Assembly: GCA_050117315.1 (NCBI GenBank)
Contig: JASFMY010000099.1
Span: 1-26,098 of the forward strand
Length of the DNA: 26,098 bases
Reading direction: 5' to 3'
From: JANQIV01 sp050117315
GTDB taxonomy: Bacteria; Bacteroidota; Ignavibacteria; Ignavibacteriales; Melioribacteraceae
Part shown: positions 20,395 through 26,098 of the stretch, piece after piece
How the letters are laid out: the number at the start of each line of letters is the position of its first letter
Position numbering within the stretch: position 1 is the first letter of the stretch
The notes under the pieces: generated by a model
Databases searched by the model: none
What the model saw: the letters and a program-made list of their open reading frames with translations, nothing else
Told to the model about the DNA's origin: nothing
Made by a program: the position numbers and the translations under genes

Positions 20395-21450
20395 ATGAGA
20401 TATACAATGATTTTGATTACTGTATTAACAATCATATCGGGATTAGTTTTTGGCCAGGTAAACAATGAGCCGCTAAAATTAGCACAAAGAGATGATATTT
20501 ACTTAACATTTAAGTTAAGTGATAAAGTAACAATGGAGCCCGTGCAATACAAAAACAGATTCGGGATTAGCATCGCGGCACATTTATATCTTCCTAAAGA
20601 TATAGACAAATCAAAAAAATATGCTGCAATTCTTGTTGGAACACCTTATGGTGGTGTAAAAGAACAAGGTGCAGGTATCTATGCAATGACTATGGCTGAA
20701 CGCGGATTTATTGCAATGGCTTTTGACGAATCTTACAATGGTGAAAGCGGTGGTGAGCCAAGAGATTTAGCATCTCCAGAAATATTTGTAGAAGACTTTA
20801 GTGCCGGAGTTGATTATTTAGGAACCCGTGATTTTGTTGATCGTGAAAAAATTGGCGCTATCGGTATTTGTGGTAGTGGTGGATTTTCTTTAACTGCAGC
20901 ACAAGTTGATCACCGCATAAAAGCAATTGCTACTTCAAGTATGTATAATATAAGTGACTATATCCGTGACGGATTAGATAATTATATGACTAATGAGCAG
21001 CGTGATCAAATGTTAGTGCAATTAGGTGAACAACGATGGAAAGATTTTGAAAATGGAAAACAAGCAATGCCTCAAGGCGGATGGCCTGCTCAACCAGCTG
21101 AAGCAGTGCCAGAAGGATTACCTCCAGTATTTCACGAATTCTTTGAATACTATGGTATGAAAAGAGGATGGCATCCAAATACGATTGATAACTTTACACT
21201 TACAAGTGCTACGGCATTTACAAACTTCCCATTGTTAAGTTATATTGAAGATATTTCACCACGCCCAATACTTTTTATAATGGGTGAAAATGCTCATTCA
21301 CGCTACTTTACTGAAGATGCTTATGAAAGAGCAGCTGAACCAAAAGAATTAGTAATTGTTCCTGGCGCAAGACACATTGATCTTTACGATAGAGTTGATA
21401 TGATTCCATTCGATAAATTAGAATCATTCTTTAAAGAAAATTTAAAATAG
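20395..21450 (+). CDS. Secreted alpha/beta hydrolase (YcjY/dienelactone-hydrolase-like)
   Basis: A 351-aa protein with a Sec signal peptide (~1-21, ending LVFGQ), so periplasmic or outside the cell. The alpha/beta-hydrolase fold runs from ~55: an oxyanion loop VGTPYGG (81-87), the nucleophile elbow GICGSGG (157-163), a candidate acid at E298/D308 and the catalytic His in GARHIDLYD (H327). The elbow lacks the strict GxSxG, so the nucleophile could be C159 (as in dienelactone hydrolases) or S161. The overall shape resembles the E. coli YcjY group. It starts the plus-strand cluster, 62 bp and a hairpin before the next annotated hydrolase frame. An ester substrate from plant or aromatic material is an inference from the neighbours. 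Confidence 0.85.
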   Translation: MRYTMILITVLTIISGLVFGQVNNEPLKLAQRDDIYLTFKLSDKVTMEPVQYKNRFGISIAAHLYLPKDIDKSKKYAAILVGTPYGGVKEQGAGIYAMTMAERGFIAMAFDESYNGESGGEPRDLASPEIFVEDFSAGVDYLGTRDFVDREKIGAIGICGSGGFSLTAAQVDHRIKAIATSSMYNISDYIRDGLDNYMTNEQRDQMLVQLGEQRWKDFENGKQAMPQGGWPAQPAEAVPEGLPPVFHEFFEYYGMKRGWHPNTIDNFTLTSATAFTNFPLLSYIEDISPRPILFIMGENAHSRYFTEDAYERAAEPKELVIVPGARHIDLYDRVDMIPFDKLESFFKENLK

Positions 21451-21486
21451 AACCCTTCAATCCTGTTGTATGCAGATACAAGATAT

Positions 21487-21516
21487 CCAAACGTCTCAGT
21501 TAATCGAGGCGTTTGG
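21487..21516 (+). terminator. Hairpin between the two hydrolase genes
   Basis: CCAAACGTCTC (21487-21497) pairs with GAGGCGTTTGG (21506-21516) through one G-T wobble, followed by TATTATT. It probably terminates the first hydrolase transcript, at least partly. It also argues against the longer start at 21513 for the next gene. Confidence 0.65.
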
Positions 21517-21563
21517 TATTATTAAAAAAAGTAATTCAATTAGAAAATAAAAGAATAAATATT

Positions 21564-22433
21564 ATGAAGATGCCAATTAAAATTATTGTTTTCCTAAGTT
21601 TAGTTTCACTTACTATGGGATGTAACAGTGGTAAAGGTGATACTGTGAAAGACAACATTTCAGAATCAGTAGTTGAACAATTATCTATACAAGGGTCTGT
21701 TGGCCAGTTAAAGGCCGAGCTTCAAATACCAGTATTAGAACAAGATGTAAAATGTCCGCTTGTAATTTTGATGCATGGATTTATGTCGGATAAAAATTAT
21801 CCATTACTCACTGAAATTGCTGACAGACTTCAAGAAAATGGTATAGCTTCAATTCGTTTTGATTTTAATGGCCATGGCGAAAGCGAAGGTGAATTTATAA
21901 ATATGACAGTCCCGTTAGAAGTTGAAGATGCACAAGCTGTTTATAACTATTGCAGAAATCTAGATTTCGTTAGCAATATTAGTCTAGCAGGACATTCACA
22001 AGGTGGAGTAGTTGCTTCTTTACTTGGCGGAAAACTAAAAGATGCCATAAAAAGCATTGTTCTTTTAGCACCGGCTGCAGTTTTAGTTGATGATGCGAAA
22101 AATGGAACAGTTATGGGGGCAACATTTGATCCTAATAATCTACCGGAATATGTAAATATTTTTAATCATAGAGTTGGAAGGAAATATTTCAAAGCAGCCC
22201 AAGCATTAAATATTTATGATAAGGCTGATGATTTCGAAGGTCCTGTTTGTTTAATTCACGGCCGTGAAGATCAAGTGGTTCCATATAGATATAGTGAAAA
22301 ATATGATGAAGTTTACAAAAACAGCACATTACATTTGGTTGATTGTGAAAACCATATGTTTAGCGAGAAAATGACTTTTGTAGCTACAATTGTTGTGGAT
22401 TTCTTTAAAGAGCAGAATAAAATAGCAAAATAA
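21564..22433 (+). CDS. Lipoprotein alpha/beta hydrolase, cinnamoyl/feruloyl-esterase-like
   Basis: A 289-aa protein with a lipoprotein signal and lipobox LTMGC (lipidated C20), so anchored on a membrane. The catalytic triad is visible: S145 in GHSQGG, D236 in GREDQVVP, H264 in CENHMF; HGF at 71-73 starts the oxyanion hole. RFDFNGHGESEG and the block AGHSQGGVVASLL followed by LLAPAAVL closely resemble the feruloyl/cinnamoyl esterases of the Est1E/LJ0536 type, which cleave hydroxycinnamate esters from plant cell walls. The start at 21564 is chosen because it gives a proper signal peptide; an extension to 21513 would bury the signal and overlap a hairpin. No strong ribosome binding site is seen. 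Specificity is inferred. Confidence 0.87.
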   Translation: MKMPIKIIVFLSLVSLTMGCNSGKGDTVKDNISESVVEQLSIQGSVGQLKAELQIPVLEQDVKCPLVILMHGFMSDKNYPLLTEIADRLQENGIASIRFDFNGHGESEGEFINMTVPLEVEDAQAVYNYCRNLDFVSNISLAGHSQGGVVASLLGGKLKDAIKSIVLLAPAAVLVDDAKNGTVMGATFDPNNLPEYVNIFNHRVGRKYFKAAQALNIYDKADDFEGPVCLIHGREDQVVPYRYSEKYDEVYKNSTLHLVDCENHMFSEKMTFVATIVVDFFKEQNKIAK

Positions 22434-22455
22434 AATATTTGTGTTAAATCATTTT

Positions 22456-22480
22456 GTCTAACTTATTAAAATAAGTAGAC
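22456..22480 (+). terminator. Intercistronic hairpin
   Basis: GTCT-A-ACTTATT (22456-22467) pairs with AATAAGT-AGAC (22470-22480), with one bulged A. No U-tract follows, so it may be a processing or attenuating structure rather than a terminator. Confidence 0.45.
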
Positions 22481-22525
22481 GATGAAAAGAATAATAAAAA
22501 CAAGCTTTAAGTGGTAAGTTAAGTA

Positions 22526-23422
22526 ATGACAAAGAGTATTATAGAAATAGACAATAATAAAATAAGTGATCTAAAGTTTGATGAAGAACGTGCCTTGTAT
22601 GGAGTTGATAATGTGTCAATCAATCGCTGTATTTTCGATGGTCCTAAAGATGGAGAATCTGCATTAAAAGGAAGCAGTAACATTAATGTTGTTGATTGTG
22701 ATTTTAGGCTTCGATATCCTTTTTGGCACGTAACAAATGCAAGAATTGAAAATTCTAGGATGACTGATGGCTGCCGAGCTTCTTTATGGTATGATAATAA
22801 TGTTCAAATAAAATCATGCGATATGACCGGTATAAAAGCAGTGCGTGAATGTGAAAATATAACTATTGAAAACTGCAAAATTCAATCTGAAGAATTCGGC
22901 TGGTATTCTCACGATATTAAAATTAAAGATACAGATCTTGTTTCAGAGTATCCGTTTCTTAATAGTTCAAATTTGCAATTAGATGAATTTATTCTTAAGG
23001 GGAAATACTCATTTCAATATGTTGAAAATGTTGAAATTAAAGCTTCATTTCTTGATACAAAAGATGCTTTCTGGCATTCGAAAAATGTTACTATCAAAGA
23101 CAGCGTTGTTAAAGGTGAATATCTTGGCTGGTATTCAGAAAACCTAAAATTTGTTCGCTGCAAAATTATTGGAACTCAGCCATTGTGTTATGCGAAAGGC
23201 CTAATGCTGGAAGATTGCGAGATGATTGACTGTGATCTTTCATTCGAAAAGAGTGATGTACAAGCTTCAATTTTGGGTTCAGTTGATAGTATAAAAAATC
23301 CAGAAAGCGGTTTTATTAGAGCCGATTCAATTAAAGAAATAATTATGGAAAATAATTCATCTTGCATAATCGAAAGTAATGAAAAAACAAATAATCCAAT
23401 TACCTGCTGCTGTTGCTCTTAA
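22526..23422 (+). CDS. DUF3737 right-handed beta-helix protein
   Basis: A 298-aa protein matching the DUF3737 family. Its degenerate ~20-residue repeats (N-V-I-x-C/D, repeatedly with WH or WYS turns) indicate a right-handed parallel beta-helix. Family landmarks are ERALYGVDNV, GESALKGS, RYPFWHV, KDAFWHS, GEYLGWYSENL, QPLCYAKGLMLEDCEM and a closing SIKNPESGFIRA. No signal peptide. The C-terminus ends in a four-Cys run (TCCCCS), which is odd and could bind metal or be lipidated. In other bacteria this family often sits near flavodoxin, cupin and CMD-domain genes, as here (from memory). The enzymatic role is not established; the fold is related to pectate-lyase-like helices. Confidence 0.88.
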   Translation: MTKSIIEIDNNKISDLKFDEERALYGVDNVSINRCIFDGPKDGESALKGSSNINVVDCDFRLRYPFWHVTNARIENSRMTDGCRASLWYDNNVQIKSCDMTGIKAVRECENITIENCKIQSEEFGWYSHDIKIKDTDLVSEYPFLNSSNLQLDEFILKGKYSFQYVENVEIKASFLDTKDAFWHSKNVTIKDSVVKGEYLGWYSENLKFVRCKIIGTQPLCYAKGLMLEDCEMIDCDLSFEKSDVQASILGSVDSIKNPESGFIRADSIKEIIMENNSSCIIESNEKTNNPITCCCCS

Positions 23423-23454
23423 TTGATGTTATAAAAACAAGAAGAGTAAATTAA

Positions 23455-23943
23455 ATGAACAAGAAATCAATAATAATTTATTACTCGTGGTCAGGCAATA
23501 CAAAAACTATTTCCGGCTTGATAAAAGAAAAAATTGGCAGTAATTTATTTGAAATAAATCCGGTTAATGCTTATTCAGACACTTATAGCATTTGTCTTGA
23601 CCAAGCAAAGAAAGAAAAAAGAGATGGATTTACACCGGAACTTAAAGAGTATCCAAACGATCTTGATAGCTATGATTATATCTTTATAGGTACTCCAATC
23701 TGGTGGCATACAATGGTTCCCCCTTTATTTACGTTTTTGAAGAATACTGATTTATCCGGAAAAATAATTGTTCCATTTTGTACACACGGGGGTGGTGGTA
23801 AAGGTACCTTTATAAATGATTTGAGAAATCTATGCAAAGGCTCAAATGTTCTCAAGTATCTGGAATTATTTGGAAGTGGTGGATCATCGGTAGCAGCAGA
23901 AATATCTGCTTGGCTTAATATAATTGGAATTACAAATAATTAA
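23455..23943 (+). CDS. Flavodoxin-family protein
   Basis: A 162-aa flavodoxin-like protein. The FMN phosphate loop is SWSGNT (residues 11-16) after the first strand KSIIIYY; the second flavin-contact loop is GTPIWWHTMVPP (~79-90), and a third follows FCTHGGGG. It lacks a signal peptide, so it is cytoplasmic. It carries low-potential electrons or reduces small quinone-like substrates. It is 32 bp after the DUF3737 gene and 42 bp before the CMD-domain gene, in the same orientation, so it is very likely in the same operon. AAGAAGAG lies upstream. Confidence 0.9.
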   Translation: MNKKSIIIYYSWSGNTKTISGLIKEKIGSNLFEINPVNAYSDTYSICLDQAKKEKRDGFTPELKEYPNDLDSYDYIFIGTPIWWHTMVPPLFTFLKNTDLSGKIIVPFCTHGGGGKGTFINDLRNLCKGSNVLKYLELFGSGGSSVAAEISAWLNIIGITNN

Positions 23944-23985
23944 ATAAGTGTTATTAAAAAATGATTTTAATAAAGGTGATGAATT

Positions 23986-24744
23986 ATGAATAGAGTAGAA
24001 AAGAGCGAATCAAAATTTAAACAGCTTTTTGGTGATGCTGAATTTTCAACTGCTGAAACTGATCCAGAATTATTGGATATACTAAACAATTTTATTTTTG
24101 GTGAAGTTTATCAGCACGGGAATTTAGATGAAAAGTTGAGAGAATTAATTATTCTTGTTGTTTTAACTGCAAACCAAACATTAGAAGAAGTTAGAGTTCA
24201 TACTGAAACTGCACTAAATGTGGGCGTAACTCCCGAAGAGATAAAAGAAGCTATTTATCAATGTGCTCCTTATGTTGGATTTCCGAAAACACTCAATGCT
24301 GTTGAGCAGGCAAATGAAGTTTTTAAAGAAAGAAATATTGCACTTCCAGTAAAAGGCCAATCACAAGTAACAGAAGAAACTAGATTTGATGAAGGCTTAA
24401 AAGTACAGAAATCAATTTTCGGAGAAGTTATTGATCAGATGCATAAAAATGCGCCGGAAAATCAAAAGCATATTCAAAACTATTTATCAGCATTTTGTTT
24501 TGGTGATATCTACACCAGAAGCGGTTTGGACTTAAAAACCAGAGAACTATTAACCTTATGCATACTTAGTGCATTAGGCGGCTGCGAAAGCCAGGTAAAA
24601 TCACATGTAGTTGGAAACTTGAATGTCGGCAACAATAAAGATACTCTTCTTGAAGCGGTTACACAATCAATGCCTTATATGGGTTTTCCAAGAACATTAA
24701 ATGCAATAGCGTGTATTAACGAAGTAATGCCAGAAAACGAATAA
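23986..24744 (+). CDS. Double carboxymuconolactone-decarboxylase (CMD) domain protein
   Basis: A 252-aa protein with two CMD domains (~35-115 and ~150-245). Each has the RELI/RELL helix (KLRELIILVVLTAN; KTRELLTLCILSAL), and the second keeps GGCESQVKSHV; each ends in a Y-VGFP/Y-MGFPRTLNA motif. Neither half has the CxxC of AhpD-type peroxidases: the first has no Cys at that position and the second a single one. Chemistry closer to decarboxylase/hydratase-like members, or a Cys-plus-His/Glu redox site, is therefore likelier than AhpD activity. AAGGTGAT gives the ribosome binding site. The cupin follows 23 bp later. Domain call is firm; substrate unknown. Confidence 0.9.
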   Translation: MNRVEKSESKFKQLFGDAEFSTAETDPELLDILNNFIFGEVYQHGNLDEKLRELIILVVLTANQTLEEVRVHTETALNVGVTPEEIKEAIYQCAPYVGFPKTLNAVEQANEVFKERNIALPVKGQSQVTEETRFDEGLKVQKSIFGEVIDQMHKNAPENQKHIQNYLSAFCFGDIYTRSGLDLKTRELLTLCILSALGGCESQVKSHVVGNLNVGNNKDTLLEAVTQSMPYMGFPRTLNAIACINEVMPENE

Positions 24745-24767
24745 AAAATAAAGAGAGGTAATTAGCT

Positions 24768-25208
24768 ATGAAATACGATAATAAAGAAGAATTCGAAAAA
24801 GTAAATATGTTTGGAACTGGTGTGCCTAATGAAATGTTTGCCAAATATTTTGTTGGGAATTCGTTTCTTAATACATTAACAAAATCGGGTGAAACTCCTC
24901 TGTTTTTAGCAAATGTAACGTTTGAACCAGGATGTCGAAATAATTGGCACATACATAATGCAAAAAGCGGCGGTGGACAAATGCTTATCTGTACTGCAGG
25001 AGAAGGCTGGTATCAAGAAAAAGGGAAAGAGGCAGTTAGCCTTAAAGAAGGTTCTGTAATTTATATACCAGCCGGAGTAGAGCACTGGCACGGTGCAAAA
25101 GCAGATAGTTGGTTTTCGCATATTGCATTTGAAATACCCGGAGAAAATTGTTCAAACGAATGGTTAGATGAAGTAACTGATAAAGAGTATGCAAAGCTTG
25201 AAGGCTAA
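24768..25208 (+). CDS. Cupin-domain protein
   Basis: A 146-aa single-domain cupin. Motif 1 carries metal ligands H61 and H63 (NWHIHN) and Q71, motif 2 has PAGVEHWHGA with H106/H108, and the core strand pattern (GEGWYQEKGKEAVSLKEGSVIYIPAG) is typical. Most such small cupins paired with CMD-domain genes are of unknown substrate; proposed roles include ring opening, decarboxylation or detoxification. GAGAGGT gives a good ribosome binding site, and the gene lies 23 bp after the CMD gene. An esterase C-terminal remnant overlaps its last codons in another frame. Confidence 0.9.
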   Translation: MKYDNKEEFEKVNMFGTGVPNEMFAKYFVGNSFLNTLTKSGETPLFLANVTFEPGCRNNWHIHNAKSGGGQMLICTAGEGWYQEKGKEAVSLKEGSVIYIPAGVEHWHGAKADSWFSHIAFEIPGENCSNEWLDEVTDKEYAKLEG

Positions 25209-25210
25209 TC

Positions 25211-25357
25211 AAACAGCTAAAGAGTTTAGAGAGTAAAAAACTTAGAAATGATTTAGATGCCATCGGTATTAAATATGAATATTTTGAAACTGAAGGCGGG
25301 CATACGTGGAATAACTGGCGAAACTATTTATCAGTCTTTGCACAAAAAATTATTTGA
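25211..25357 (+). pseudogene. Esterase (feruloyl/D-type) C-terminal remnant
   Basis: An open frame without a start codon of its own runs KQLKSLESKKLRN, then DAIGIKYEYFETEGGHTWNN, and closes with WRNYLSVFAQKII before TGA (25355-25357). This matches the extreme C-terminus of the 'putative esterase' family (feruloyl and enterochelin-type esterases), where GGHTW carries the catalytic histidine. Nothing upstream supplies the rest: the frame runs into the cupin gene. It is thus a 49-codon leftover of a deleted gene. Its TGA is followed at once by the ATG of the cyclophilin-like gene at 25358. Confidence 0.65.
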
Positions 25358-25732
25358 ATGATGGAAAATAATAAAAATGAGACTGCAATTATTGTTACAG
25401 TTGGGGAAACAAAAATAAAAGCAGTACTTAATAATTCAAAAACAGCTAAAGATTTGATTTCTAAACTCCCATATACAATTAGATTAAATCGTTACGAATA
25501 TGACTATTGTGGAACAGTAGATGAGTCTTTGCAGTTTGATGAAAAAGATAAGCACAATTGTTGGATTAATGGCGAGATTGCTTACGTAGGTAATTATTTT
25601 TCAATACTTTTTGATGGAGAAGAGCAGTCACAAGGTTATTCCGATATGATAACAATAGGGCACATTAAAGATGACTTAAAACTTATGAAAGAATTAGGCT
25701 ACCAAATTGAAGTGACTGTAAGCCTTGTTTAA
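25358..25732 (+). CDS. Cyclophilin-like fold protein
   Basis: A 124-aa protein of the small cyclophilin-like family (Cyclophil_like/TM1367 type). Features are a strand pair IIVTVGETKIKAVL, the KDLISKLPYTIRL segment, a mid Asn/Cys-containing strand (HNCWINGEIAYVGNYFSILFDG) and a C-terminal IGHIKDDLKLMKELG. It is often found beside flavodoxin, cupin and oxidoreductase genes. No signal peptide. The start could be M1 at 25358 or M2 at 25361; neither has a clear ribosome binding site, and the ATG directly follows the TGA of the esterase remnant, hinting that its own leader was lost or that it is translated by coupling. It is the last gene before an intrinsic terminator. Function unknown. Confidence 0.8.
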   Translation: MMENNKNETAIIVTVGETKIKAVLNNSKTAKDLISKLPYTIRLNRYEYDYCGTVDESLQFDEKDKHNCWINGEIAYVGNYFSILFDGEEQSQGYSDMITIGHIKDDLKLMKELGYQIEVTVSLV

Positions 25733-25770
25733 TCAATATTGAATTAAGCAATAAAAATACCTCGAAGTTT

Positions 25771-25807
25771 ATCCCTTTTCGAAACAGTTGAAAAGGGATT
25801 TTTTTTA
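25771..25807 (+). terminator. Rho-independent terminator of the hydrolase/redox cluster
   Basis: ATCCCTTTTC (25771-25780), a 9-nt loop, GAAAAGGGAT (25790-25799), then a run of T to 25806. A textbook intrinsic terminator closing the plus-strand cluster. Confidence 0.9.
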
Positions 25808-26098
25808 GTTAAGGGCTTTTTGGTAACAGCGTTTAAAAATAATATTTATTAAACATCCGAATTATATAAAGTAGCTAGTGTCGCGTCAATTCTGTATTGT
25901 CCGTAATCTTTTAAGCCGGAATCTACAAACACCTTATACTATGTCATTCCCGCACGTATTAAGCGGGAATCTAATTTATAAAAGTGGATTCCCGATAATC
26001 CGCGGCGATAATGCCAAATGGCAAGTCAAGTAAAAAAAATGGTTAAAGTTTTTTTTCATTTTGTAAAATACCTATATACTGATTAACAACATGTTTAG
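25808..26098. other. Intergenic tail of the window
   Basis: Apart from repeat copy B, no gene, RNA or site could be supported in the last ~290 bp. The sequence becomes very AT-rich with long T and A runs near 26032-26060. Confidence 0.6.
25943..25994. repeat. Interspersed palindromic repeat, copy B (degenerate)
   Basis: GTCATTCCCG (25943-25952), GCGGGAATCT (about 25963-25972) and TGGATTCCCG (25985-25994) repeat the order seen in copy A at 2801-2891, but the right outer arm has decayed. It shows this is a mobile or amplified repeat family in this genome. Confidence 0.65.

Noticed and set aside
22526..23422. Repeat array suggesting a leucine-rich or pentapeptide-repeat protein
   Set aside because: The ~20-residue pattern and landmark motifs fit DUF3737 beta-helix better.
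1..26098. CRISPR arrays, tRNA or rRNA genes
   Set aside because: No regularly spaced direct repeats, cloverleaf with acceptor/T-arm signatures, or rRNA-like conserved stretches were seen on either strand.

Overview
The window looks like a chromosomal segment of a moderately AT-rich member of the Bacteroidota/Chlorobi lineage, probably Ignavibacteria-like. This is inferred from gene types: a SprA (gliding/type IX secretion translocon) fragment, the PadR plus 'prefix-domain' FtsX-like permease pair, and a GH39 xylosidase remnant. Several TATATTTG promoter-like elements fit the TAnnTTTG -7 consensus of Bacteroidota. Good Shine-Dalgarno sequences before many genes fit a deep-branching member. No rRNA, tRNA, CRISPR array or intact mobile element was seen.

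Layout: 1-589 is a decayed ISNCY-type transposase. 888-2756 encodes aspartase fused behind a cyclic-nucleotide-binding-like domain, followed by a palindromic repeat and a DinB-family gene on the minus strand. 3769-4518 is a LytTR response regulator, followed on the same strand by the most distinctive part of the window, 4696-10646. There, two tandem paralogous ~205-aa proteins, a 994-aa unknown protein, a phage tail-collar protein and a trypsin-like protease lie in one tight, co-directional block. No capsid, terminase, sheath, integrase or other phage genes accompany it, so it is not a prophage. I read it as a small undescribed accessory system using a tail-fibre-tip protein and a protease, possibly switched by the LytTR regulator. 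10826-11357 holds a 39-codon ORF containing a nested hairpin, directly followed by a Cys-rich unknown protein and a strong bidirectional hairpin.

11391-18512 is a minus-strand block: MFS exporter, PadR-regulated FtsX-like permease, ClC channel/transporter with CBS and TrkA-C domains, and a small zinc-ribbon protein. The zinc-ribbon gene shares a 16-bp near-palindromic upstream site and its downstream flank with the DinB gene 15 kb away. 18748-20071 is a rearrangement scar: a SprA internal fragment abuts, in the opposite orientation, the last ~140 codons of a GH39 beta-xylosidase with a nonsense codon.

20395-25732 is a plus-strand cluster whose codon use looks more AT-rich than the rest: two secreted or lipoprotein alpha/beta hydrolases (one cinnamoyl/feruloyl-esterase-like), a DUF3737 beta-helix protein, flavodoxin, a double carboxymuconolactone-decarboxylase-domain protein, a cupin, an esterase C-terminal remnant and a cyclophilin-like protein. 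It ends in a clear intrinsic terminator. With the GH39 and esterase remnants, the theme is plant-polysaccharide or aromatic-ester metabolism and small-molecule redox chemistry, probably acquired horizontally.
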